Positions 17,731 through 24,976 of a DNA stretch of 27,475 bases are shown here, in pieces. Location of the stretch: contig JACKAX010000039.1 in NCBI GenBank assembly GCA_020634875.1, positions 1 to 27,475 of the forward strand, read 5' to 3'. Every line of letters starts with the position of its first letter. Position 1 is the stretch's first letter. The notes below the pieces were generated by a model, which saw only the letters and a list, made by a program, of their open reading frames with translations, did no database searches and had not been told where the DNA came from. Origin of the DNA: Anaerolineales bacterium (GTDB lineage Bacteria; Chloroflexota; Anaerolineae; Anaerolineales; JABWBV01). Both the position numbers and the translations under genes were made by a program.

Positions 17731-20037
17731 ATGTCTAACTTTTATGCAAAAGACAGCCAATTCTGGCTTAACGACGAACCTATTCTCATTCAGGCGGGGG
17801 AATTTCACTATTTCCGCACGCCCGTAGATCAATGGGCACACCGGCTTGGGTTACTGAAAAATGCCGGGTTTAACACCCTCGCGACGTACATTCCCTGGCT
17901 TTGGCATCAACTCGAAGAAGGTTTGTCTGACTTTGACGGGCACAGCCATCCGATGCGTGACCTCGCGGGGTTTCTCGACCTCGCGGCGGAGATGGGATTT
18001 CTTATCATCGCTCGCCCTGGCCCGTACATCATGGCGGAAACGATCAATGAGGGCATCCCCCCGTGGGTGTTTCAAAACTATCCACAGATTGCTTTCACGA
18101 CACAAAAAGGGGAAGTGCTTAACCTCGCCAGTTATCTGCATCCCGATTTTCTTGCCTGTGTGCGGAGTTGGTATCAGGCTGTTTTTCAGGTGCTGACGCC
18201 GCGGCAGATCACGCGGGGGGGGAAGATCATTATGGTGCAGTTGGACAATGAGATGGGGATGCCACAATGGGTGCGAAATGTGTTCGACACAAACCCAGAC
18301 ACGCTCGCCCGGTTCGCCGCGTGGGTGCAGAACACTTACGGGACACCGTACCCCGCGCCGTACCCCGCCGAGCATCTCCCGGAATTCTTGCACGAGGCGA
18401 TTACGAATCCCCAAACCGCGCGGGTGGCGGAGGATTATCGGCGGTTTTACCGGGCATATTTGCGCGAGTACACCGCGTTTTTGTGGGAAGAGGCGAAGGC
18501 AAACGGGATGGAGGTGCCGCCAATTGTTAATGTGCATGGGTTTATGAATGGGGGGAAGACGTTTCCGATTGGGTTATCGCAGTTGATCGAGGCGATTGAA
18601 ATGGAAGGGGTGATTAGTGCGACGGATGTGTATCCGATCACGATTGGGGAAGGGAATTTTCCGCAGTTGGTGATGGTGAATGAGATTACGAAGGCTGTGC
18701 AGAATCCGCAACAGGCGTTGTTTTCGGCGGAGTTTGAGGCGGGGGGAAATCCCGATTTTGGGAATGGGCAGAGTTCGTTTTTCGATTTGCATACGCGGTT
18801 GTGTATTTCTACGGGGATGCGGGCGATTAACCATTATTTGTTTTGCGACGGGGAAAATGATCCTGTACTCAGTCCGGTGAAGCGGCACGACTGGGGGCAT
18901 CCGGTTCGCAAGGATGGGTCGGTGAGACGACATTATCATCGTTACCCGAAGTTGTCGAAAGTGCTGCAAGCTTACGGGACTGCGTTGGTGCGTGCCCAAC
19001 CGCAGACGGTGGCGACGGTCGGGTTTCTGCTCGATCATTTTATGACGGAGGTGAACAACCCGCTCACCCAACCGGCGACGAACGTGATTACACATCAGCG
19101 CGAGGTGATTTTGTATGATTTTATCGGGCGCGGGTTGGCGTTGACGCATCGCCCGTTTAATGCGCTGGAATTGACCCGTGTGCGGCTCGATCCGGGCACC
19201 ACGCCCAATCTTTGGGTGATGATGGAGAAACAGTGCCCCGCGGAAGTCCAGGAAAAGTTGTTCGAGTACGCACAACGCGGGGGGAAGCTGCTCCTGATCG
19301 GGCGGGTATGCGAGGAGGATTTCAATCAGAAAATATGTACGGTGCTAAAGGAGGCGTTGGGGATTGAAGCGGTGGTGGGAGGGGAGCCGTTTGTGCAGGG
19401 GCGGATTCAGGCGTTTGGGTATCAGGACGTGCCGGCTTCGTTTATTGAGGGGTATGTGGGAACGTTTGAGGAGGTGTTTGCGACGGGGGAGAAGGGGGAG
19501 ACGGTGGGGTTTGTGCAGACGTTGGGGGCGGGGAAGGTGTTGGTGTTTGGGGCGGCGCTAACGGCGAATACGCTGGAGGATGTGGATTTGGTGCATCAGA
19601 TGGCGTTGAAGATGGGGTGTCCGCCGTTGTTTCGGGTGAGTGAGTGGGTGGATGTGCGGGTGAGCCAGGGGGAGGGGGGGCGTTTTTTGTATGTCAATAA
19701 TTATCAGGATGATCCTGTGGAAGCGGTGGTGGAAGAGGCGGGGGAGGTGCTTTTTGGTGGGCATCCGGTGCGGCTTGCGGCACGGCAAGGGGCAATTTTG
19801 CCGTTGAAGTGGGAACTTAACCTAAATGTTTTGGTACATTATTTGACTTCGGAAGTATTGGAAATTGCTGAGACAGATAATGACCTGATACTCAAAACCG
19901 CTCACGCCGAATGTGTGGGAGAATTCACCGTCTCTGGCTATCGTTGTGAGGAGGGGGTATTATTACAGCAAAAACCCGCGATGCAACGGTTCATTGTGTA
20001 TTGCAATAATGGTAAGATCATTTTGCAAAAAACCTAA
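17731..20037 (+). CDS. GH35 family glycosidase/transglycosidase, cytoplasmic
   Basis: This 768-residue enzyme has no signal peptide. The N-terminal TIM barrel opens with IQAGEFHYFRTPVDQWAHRL and GFNTLATYIPWLWHQLEEG, the usual GH35 start, then RPGPYIMAETINEGIPPW. The acid/base glutamate is probably Glu174 in MVQLDNEMG, the nucleophile probably Glu334 in FSAEFEAGG, and the surrounding DFGNGQ replaces the common GWFDxWG. The rest is beta-rich accessory domains. GH35 is mainly beta-galactosidase, but an Ignavibacterium album member is known to act on beta-1,2-glucosidic linkages as a glucosyltransferase. Given the neighbours, that role or a beta-glucosidase-like one is as likely as beta-galactosidase. 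Bases 18,180-19,810 use strongly G-ending codons, unlike the C-ending style upstream. Confidence 0.85.
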   Translation: MSNFYAKDSQFWLNDEPILIQAGEFHYFRTPVDQWAHRLGLLKNAGFNTLATYIPWLWHQLEEGLSDFDGHSHPMRDLAGFLDLAAEMGFLIIARPGPYIMAETINEGIPPWVFQNYPQIAFTTQKGEVLNLASYLHPDFLACVRSWYQAVFQVLTPRQITRGGKIIMVQLDNEMGMPQWVRNVFDTNPDTLARFAAWVQNTYGTPYPAPYPAEHLPEFLHEAITNPQTARVAEDYRRFYRAYLREYTAFLWEEAKANGMEVPPIVNVHGFMNGGKTFPIGLSQLIEAIEMEGVISATDVYPITIGEGNFPQLVMVNEITKAVQNPQQALFSAEFEAGGNPDFGNGQSSFFDLHTRLCISTGMRAINHYLFCDGENDPVLSPVKRHDWGHPVRKDGSVRRHYHRYPKLSKVLQAYGTALVRAQPQTVATVGFLLDHFMTEVNNPLTQPATNVITHQREVILYDFIGRGLALTHRPFNALELTRVRLDPGTTPNLWVMMEKQCPAEVQEKLFEYAQRGGKLLLIGRVCEEDFNQKICTVLKEALGIEAVVGGEPFVQGRIQAFGYQDVPASFIEGYVGTFEEVFATGEKGETVGFVQTLGAGKVLVFGAALTANTLEDVDLVHQMALKMGCPPLFRVSEWVDVRVSQGEGGRFLYVNNYQDDPVEAVVEEAGEVLFGGHPVRLAARQGAILPLKWELNLNVLVHYLTSEVLEIAETDNDLILKTAHAECVGEFTVSGYRCEEGVLLQQKPAMQRFIVYCNNGKIILQKT
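19485..19533 (+). other. G-run cluster with G-quadruplex potential inside the GH35 gene
   Basis: G runs of 5, 5, 4, 5 and 4 lie at 19485-19489, 19494-19498, 19506-19509, 19524-19528 and 19530-19533, on the coding strand. One loop would be 14 nt, so this is a relaxed rather than canonical motif. Another dense set of G runs occurs at 19,634-19,680. They may only reflect the local G-ending codon bias. Confidence 0.3.
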
Positions 20038-20072
20038 AGCTAGGACAAAATCATTTACGAGAAGTTCTTCTG

Positions 20073-20117
20073 AAAAGGAGGGGGTAGGATAGATTCCATA
20101 TCCTATGCCCTCTTTTT
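20073..20117 (+). terminator. Rho-independent terminator ending the sugar-utilisation run
   Basis: GAGGGGGTAGGATA (20078-20091) pairs with TATCCTATGCCCTC (20099-20112) apart from two central positions, around a 7-nt loop, and is followed by TTTTT. Flanking A and T runs extend the stem. It begins 36 bp after the GH35 stop and separates the sugar locus from the envelope genes. Confidence 0.75.
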
Positions 20118-20220
20118 CGGCCAAATCTCATCCATGAATGTTCCGTTGCAAAGTAAATTATTTTTGGCTCTTCCATTTTCAGCGGGAATTGGCCAGAATT
20201 TTTGAGATTACCCAAATCTT

Positions 20221-20249
20221 TTTTCAACTTTCTCCGTTAAGCGTATAAT
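20221..20249 (+). promoter_or_regulatory. Candidate promoter for the sugar transferase gene
   Basis: TTTTCA (20221-20226) lies 17 bp upstream of a perfect TATAAT (20244-20249). Transcription would start near 20,256, leaving a leader of about 130 nt before the sugar transferase ATG. The -35 box matches only four of six positions. Confidence 0.45.
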
Positions 20250-20255
20250 AACCTT

Positions 20256-20360
20256 ATGGAAACTCATCATGGTATTTTTCGCGCCTATTTCTCCCTTCTG
20301 CTAATTAATCTATTGAAAACACTTAATATTTGTAGAGCTTTCTTTCTTTTTCGCTCTTAA
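20256..20360 (+). CDS. Possible 34-residue hydrophobic leader peptide
   Basis: An ATG at the predicted transcription start (20256) opens a 34-codon frame ending in TAA at 20358-20360. It would encode METHHGIFRAYFSLLLINLL followed by a further 14 mostly hydrophobic or basic residues. There would be no leader upstream, so translation would have to be leaderless. It ends 29 bp before the sugar transferase. This could equally be chance; only position and hydrophobicity support it. Confidence 0.2.
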   Translation: METHHGIFRAYFSLLLINLLKTLNICRAFFLFRS

Positions 20361-20389
20361 ATTTCTATGCATTTATCTTAAGAATTCCT

Positions 20390-21796
20390 ATGTTTCGTCG
20401 ATTTTCTCCTAATTTCGCTATTCTATCCATTTTTTTGGATTCCCTTTTTATTATTCTTGCCTTAGTCATTTCCAACCATTTTCGTCCTTTCTTAAGCAGC
20501 CTGCCCTTTGCTGAAGAAATCCAACGCTCACTTGTCCCTGGGATTCTCTATCCTGTGTTTGCAATTATTTGGGTAGGAATCATGTTTCTGTTTGCTGTTT
20601 ATGATGGCCGTAGGAATTTATACGTTGTGGACGAGTTTTCCAGTCTAACGCTGGCCTCCGGATTAGCCGCGATTTCCCTGGCAGGGTTGTTGTATTTATC
20701 TTTTCGGGATGTTTCACGTGTTCTTTTCGTGGTTTTTGTGATCATTTCTTATGGCTCTCTGCTAGGCTGGCGCGTCATTGCCCGTGTATTTTTTAGGGTT
20801 CAGCCCCATCAAAAGCAAGTGCGGCGAGTACTGATTGTCGGTGCAGGGCCGGTTGGGTTGGAGTTAGAGGTGCAGATCAATCTTCGGGGATATTTAGGCC
20901 TGGATGTCGTCGGTTTTTTGGATGATGATGAAGTTAAATTGACCCAGAGTCCCAAAATTCTCGGCCCTATCTCTCACGCACGGCGGGTGGCGGCTCAACA
21001 GAATGTGGATGACGTTGTAATTGCACTCCCTACACGCGCATATAAGCGCGTCAATCAATTAGTTTCAGAATTACATAAGCTCCCGATCAAGGTTTGGCTT
21101 ATTCCAGATTATTTCCACCTCTCGCTTAACAAAGCCCAGGTAGAGGAATTTGCCGGGTTGCCAATGTTCGATTTGCGTGCGCCAGCCTTGAATGATTACC
21201 AACGCATGGTGAAGCGGGGTTTCGATCTTGTTACGACTTTCCTTTTGCTTATTCCCATCCTTCCTGTGATGACCTTAATTGCGCTTGCAATCCGGCTTGA
21301 TTCGCCCGGTCCTATTCTATTTAACCAAGAGCGCGTGGGTGAAAATGGCAAATTATTTTGGATGCATAAATTTCGCTCGATGGTAGATGGGGCAGATAAA
21401 CGTCTACATGAAGTTACGCGCCGAACTGAAACGGGAGAAATTGTTCATAAATTTGCTAACGATCCGCGTGTAACCCGTGTAGGCCGGTTTTTGCGCCGCA
21501 CCAGTTTGGATGAACTTCCGCAAATATTCAACGTTCTCAAAGGGGAAATGAGTCTCGTTGGGCCACGACCTGAACTGCCGCTATTGGTTGAGCAATACGA
21601 GCCCTGGCAACATAAACGTTTTTCGGTTCCGCAAGGGATGACGGGTTGGTGGCAGGTGAATGGACGGAGCGATAAACCCATGCACTTGAATACTGAAGAT
21701 GACCTTTTTTACATTCACAATTATTCGTTATTGTTGGATTTACAGATCATTTTAAAGACTATTTGGGTAGTCTTGCGGGGAAAAGGGGCGTATTAA
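20390..21796 (+). CDS. Undecaprenyl-phosphate sugar-1-phosphate transferase (WbaP/WcaJ-like)
   Basis: This is a 468-residue polyisoprenyl-phosphate hexose-1-phosphate transferase that starts a repeat unit or glycan chain on the membrane lipid carrier. The N-terminal ~145 residues hold about five membrane helices. A Rossmann/CoA-binding-like domain follows ([29 protein letters not shown]). The C-terminal catalytic domain, from about residue 272, shows KRGFDLVTT, a membrane re-entrant hairpin, [48 protein letters not shown] and [12 protein letters not shown], all family hallmarks including the essential Asp-Glu pair. The length is normal. It is followed after 7 bp by a GT-C-like gene. No good Shine-Dalgarno is visible. 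A role in exopolysaccharide or surface glycan assembly is inferred. Confidence 0.92.
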   Translation: MFRRFSPNFAILSIFLDSLFIILALVISNHFRPFLSSLPFAEEIQRSLVPGILYPVFAIIWVGIMFLFAVYDGRRNLYVVDEFSSLTLASGLAAISLAGLLYLSFRDVSRVLFVVFVIISYGSLLGWRVIARVFFRVQPHQKQVRRVLIVGAGPVGLELEVQINLRGYLGLDVVGFLDDDEVKLTQSPKILGPISHARRVAAQQNVDDVVIALPTRAYKRVNQLVSELHKLPIKVWLIPDYFHLSLNKAQVEEFAGLPMFDLRAPALNDYQRMVKRGFDLVTTFLLLIPILPVMTLIALAIRLDSPGPILFNQERVGENGKLFWMHKFRSMVDGADKRLHEVTRRTETGEIVHKFANDPRVTRVGRFLRRTSLDELPQIFNVLKGEMSLVGPRPELPLLVEQYEPWQHKRFSVPQGMTGWWQVNGRSDKPMHLNTEDDLFYIHNYSLLLDLQIILKTIWVVLRGKGAY

Positions 21797-21803
21797 TTCC
21801 CCC

Positions 21804-23705
21804 ATGGGTTTGAGGGCCTTCGTAAACTGGTGGCGTAATCTACCCCCATTGCTAATCCTATTGAGCGTGGGGGCTATTCATGGTGGCCTATACCTCGTTA
21901 TCGTGCCTCCCTGGCAACACTACGATGAACCCACTCATTTCGAGTACGCATGGTGGGTAGCGAATCATGGACGACTTCCGACAGAGGGTGATTATGATAC
22001 AAATATGCGCCGCGAGGTGGCTGCGTCTATGGTGGAGCATCATTTTTTTGATAACCTCCAACCCCCAAATTTATTACTAAACAAAACCTGGATTGGCATT
22101 TCACAGACTACAGATCCGCCGCTTTATTACTTATTTGTGGCAATTCCTTTATGGTTTCTTAGAGGGGCTGATGTTACTATGCAACTTCACGCGGCACGCG
22201 TGGTTTCATTTGGCATGTTTTTGCTGATATTGTGGACTTGCTATTTACTGACGGTTGAGATTTTCCCTGAGAAAAAAACTTTACAATGGCTAATACCACT
22301 AGGAATTGCCTTGATCCCTGCTTTTGTGGATTTGATGACCGCGGTCAATAATGACGTGGGGGCAACGCTGGCTTTTACACTATTTTTGTGGATGGGTACC
22401 CGATTCATCCATAAACCACTAAGCTTTAAAAACATTTTAGGGTTAGGTCTGGTCGTAGGAATATGTGTTTTGACAAAAAATACAATTTTTATTGCTGTTC
22501 CCATGGGAGTATTATTGATCTTCCTGAAATTTTCTCTGAGTCCAACGTGGTGGCGCTATCTCGCGTGGGGGGGAACTGCAATTCTGTGTATCGGAACAGC
22601 CCTTTTTCTGTTTTCACGAGCTGATGCAGCTGCCTGGTATCGAAGCCGAATTTCTGTCCAACAAGATCAATCCACACAATCCAAATTAGGGGATGGTAAT
22701 GCAGTTCTGACTATTCAGTTTTCGCCCGAGGAAAAGACAGCACTTACCTTATCACAACCCCTGCCCTTAGAAACGATAAAGACTCTGGCAGGGAAACCTT
22801 ATACTCTCGGAGGGTGGTTATGGGCATCTACCTCGGTTGAAGTGCAACTTCCCACTTTGATCATTGATGGGACAGCAAACTTTGAAACCGCAACCGTTGC
22901 CACCACCCCAACCTTTTTTGTGGTTTCTGAGATAATGCCTGCTGCCCCCTCGCTGGTGAGTATTTTGCTCGATCCGTTCGAGACCCCACCAGATTTTCCA
23001 GTCACGCTTTTTTTTGATAATCTGATCTTAGTAGAGGGCAAATTTTCAGCGGGACCTCCTCCAGATTTTTCGCCCGGAAATTTGACAGGAAGTTGGGGGA
23101 ACGAGGATTTCTACAATTTTGTACGGAATTCTGATTCAGAAACAAAGTGGTACACCATCAAACCTGCGTTACTATACCGCTTCCAAGAACAAAATAATAT
23201 TCCTTTGTATGCTTTGCCGGCATTACAAGATCTACCCTTGACAGCGAATTTTTATCGCCATACATTAGTCAATTTGTTTGAATCGTTTTGGGGTAGGTTT
23301 GGGTGGAATCATATCGGACTGTCACAAGAGGTTTATCAGTTCTTGGCAGGATTCAGTTTATTGGGGTTCCTGGCTAGTTTTATAGCACTTTCCGATTTCG
23401 TTAAAACTTCTCACAATACACGTTTCTTATTATTTTGGTTTGCTGCTTGTGCCAGTTTGATTTGGATAGCAGCCCTGGCGCGGCAGGGATTACCTTTTTG
23501 GGACGCCCAAGTATTCACACCGTCTGCACGATATGCTTATCCAGCTATCTTTCCAACCTCATTGGCCATTTTTGTTGGGTGGCAAAAGATTCCCTTTATT
23601 TCAAAAAAATTTTCAAATTGGGGCTATCTTGCTATTGCAATTCTTATCGTTTTAGATATAACATCTTTGTTTGTACTCTTAGACTTTTACCATACTGTGC
23701 AATGA
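21804..23705 (+). CDS. GT-C-like multi-spanning membrane protein with inserted CBM4/9-like domain
   Basis: This is a 633-residue membrane protein. After helix 1, the first outer loop carries PPWQHYDEPTHFEYAWW, the acidic site expected for GT39/DUF2142-type GT-C glycosyltransferases. ISQTTDPPLYYLF further on matches the PPLYY loop. About eight further helices follow. Residues about 279-419 form a soluble beta-sandwich inserted between membrane segments, ending in VTLFFDNLILVEG, the usual end of a CBM4/9-like module. Three or four helices close the protein. It probably transfers a sugar from a polyprenyl-phosphate donor outside the membrane, alongside the sugar transferase 7 bp upstream. It could also be a related GT-C protein of unknown acceptor. 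The stop lies just before the tRNA promoter. Confidence 0.72.
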   Translation: MGLRAFVNWWRNLPPLLILLSVGAIHGGLYLVIVPPWQHYDEPTHFEYAWWVANHGRLPTEGDYDTNMRREVAASMVEHHFFDNLQPPNLLLNKTWIGISQTTDPPLYYLFVAIPLWFLRGADVTMQLHAARVVSFGMFLLILWTCYLLTVEIFPEKKTLQWLIPLGIALIPAFVDLMTAVNNDVGATLAFTLFLWMGTRFIHKPLSFKNILGLGLVVGICVLTKNTIFIAVPMGVLLIFLKFSLSPTWWRYLAWGGTAILCIGTALFLFSRADAAAWYRSRISVQQDQSTQSKLGDGNAVLTIQFSPEEKTALTLSQPLPLETIKTLAGKPYTLGGWLWASTSVEVQLPTLIIDGTANFETATVATTPTFFVVSEIMPAAPSLVSILLDPFETPPDFPVTLFFDNLILVEGKFSAGPPPDFSPGNLTGSWGNEDFYNFVRNSDSETKWYTIKPALLYRFQEQNNIPLYALPALQDLPLTANFYRHTLVNLFESFWGRFGWNHIGLSQEVYQFLAGFSLLGFLASFIALSDFVKTSHNTRFLLFWFAACASLIWIAALARQGLPFWDAQVFTPSARYAYPAIFPTSLAIFVGWQKIPFISKKFSNWGYLAIAILIVLDITSLFVLLDFYHTVQ

Positions 23706-23719
23706 GGTTTTTCGTTTGC

Positions 23720-23748
23720 TTGACATCTCATTTTGCCATGACTATAAT
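23720..23748 (+). promoter_or_regulatory. Perfect consensus sigma70-type promoter for tRNA-Gly
   Basis: TTGACA (23720-23725) and TATAAT (23743-23748) are both exact and separated by the optimal 17 bp. Transcription should begin near 23,755, a few bases before the tRNA 5' end. Confidence 0.93.
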
Positions 23749-23760
23749 CCGGGTAATCTC

Positions 23761-23832
23761 GCGGGTGTCGCCAAGTGGTAAGGCAGTAGCTTCCCAAGCT
23801 ACGATTCGTGGGTTCGAATCCCATCACCCGCT
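23761..23832 (+). tRNA. tRNA-Gly (anticodon CCC)
   Basis: The 7-bp acceptor stem is GCGGGTG/CACCCGC. The anticodon arm is GTAGC-TTCCCAA-GCTAC with CCC at 23793-23795, and the T arm is GTGGG-TTCGAAT-CCCAT. The D loop contains AAGTGGTAAGGC. The discriminator is T (U), and CCA is not encoded. CCC reads the GGG codon, which is abundant in the GH35 gene of this window. Confidence 0.97.
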
Positions 23833-23833
23833 T

Positions 23834-23868
23834 AAAAACAGCCCACCTTGATCGGTGGGCTGTTTTTT
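23834..23868 (+). terminator. Strong terminator after tRNA-Gly
   Basis: ACAGCCCACC and GGTGGGCTGT form a perfect stem around TTGATC, followed by six Ts. Extra A-T pairs extend the base. It lies directly after the tRNA and makes it a single-gene unit. Confidence 0.93.
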
Positions 23869-23974
23869 CCAAAACCATCTTCCACATCATGTGTTCACGC
23901 CTTCTATCAAGCTGTAATGTTTATGTTATGCAGGATATGTTCCCAGTAATTAGAATTTGATGGGAGTACTTGGT

Positions 23975-24349
23975 ATGCCCGATCAAAAAACTGTTCTCTA
24001 TATTGAAGATAACCCAGATAACCGCTTACTTGTGCGACGGATTCTCCACGCATACGGGTATCGCCTTTTGGAAGCCGAACACGCTAGTAAGGCACTCGAA
24101 ATTCTTATGACGGAAACGCCCGATCTGATCTTAATGGACATTAATATGCCTGAAATGGATGGTTATACGCTAACCGCAAAAATTCGACGGATTCCTCATC
24201 TTACAGCGATCCCAGTACTTGCATTAACAGCCAATGTTATGAAAGGTGATCGTGAACGAACGCTTGAAGCGGGATGCGATGGGTATATTCAAAAACCCGT
24301 AGATGTGGATACATTTCCTGACCAGATCGCCAAATATATCAAGAGGTAA
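23975..24349 (+). CDS. Single-domain response regulator (CheY/DivK-like)
   Basis: This is a 124-residue stand-alone receiver. I choose ATG 23975 because GGGAG at 23962-23966 lies eight bases upstream; TTG 23957 and ATG 23960 are in frame but poorly placed. The phosphoacceptor is Asp55 in LILMDINMP, the acidic pocket Glu11-Asp12 (YIEDN), the switch Thr85 (ALTAN) and the conserved Lys107 (QKP). There is no output domain. The sequence LMDINMPEMDGYTLTAKIR resembles the DivK/PleD-type receivers paired with hybrid kinases. It is followed after 43 bp by a second receiver. Confidence 0.93.
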   Translation: MPDQKTVLYIEDNPDNRLLVRRILHAYGYRLLEAEHASKALEILMTETPDLILMDINMPEMDGYTLTAKIRRIPHLTAIPVLALTANVMKGDRERTLEAGCDGYIQKPVDVDTFPDQIAKYIKR

Positions 24350-24392
24350 TCATGGTTTGCTTTTTAGGCTCACCAGCACCTAACATATTCCT

Positions 24393-24836
24393 ATGTCCAA
24401 CTCGAATCCATCCCCAAAAACCGTAAGAAAACCAATTGCCCCCCAAGAAGCAACCGTTTTGGTTGTCGAAGATAATGTTTCTAACTTTGTTTTGATCGCA
24501 CGCATGTTAGGGTACATGGGAATACATTGTGAATGGAAAACATCCGGGTATGAGGTGGTTGAATACGCCGATACTTTACCCCGTTTGGATCTCATCCTTA
24601 TGGATATCCGTCTACCTTATGAAGATGGGTATGGTGCATTGAAAAAAATCCGATCTTCCCCATCCCTACGTGATACTCTTGTAATCGCTGTAACGGCCGA
24701 AGCCAGCCAAGATCAGGTCAATAAAGCACGCGAGTCCGGTTTTGATGGGTTCATCGGCAAACCCCTGGATCCTGACCGCTTTCCCGAACAGATACGAAAA
24801 ATCTTAGCCAATGAGGCGGTATGGGAAATGAGTTAA
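24393..24836 (+). CDS. Second single-domain response regulator
   Basis: This is a 147-residue protein with a ~19-residue polar N-terminal tail and a receiver domain. Key residues are Glu26-Asp27 (VVEDN), phosphoacceptor Asp71 (LILMDIRLP), Thr101 (AVTAE) and Lys123 (GKP). It lacks an output domain, like its upstream neighbour, to which it is related but clearly different. No Shine-Dalgarno precedes the ATG. The pair may act as a phosphorelay shuttle or as targets of the Cache sensor encoded downstream. Confidence 0.92.
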   Translation: MSNSNPSPKTVRKPIAPQEATVLVVEDNVSNFVLIARMLGYMGIHCEWKTSGYEVVEYADTLPRLDLILMDIRLPYEDGYGALKKIRSSPSLRDTLVIAVTAEASQDQVNKARESGFDGFIGKPLDPDRFPEQIRKILANEAVWEMS

Positions 24837-24976
24837 AGACACAACGGCCCGAAATCAGTTTTCTCAGGTTTCGATTTCGTCAGATCTAAGCCACAAAAAG
24901 CACCCTGCGGCCAGGGGTCTCCCAATTCTTATTTATGGTGAGCCATTAGCAGGGAACTTGCCTGGAGGCAGCCCCT

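Larger units (their letters stand above)
20038..20389. other. 352-bp AT-rich gap between the sugar locus and envelope genes
   Basis: The gap holds the terminator, a candidate promoter and a 34-codon open frame listed separately. The rest is AT-rich with no repeat or RNA gene that I can recognise. The composition change relative to the GH35 gene is sharp. Confidence 0.6.

Noticed and set aside
18574..19275. Minus-strand open frame of 233 codons opposite GH35
   Set aside because: It is composition-driven; the Arg/His/Pro-rich product matches nothing and the GH35 frame is intact.
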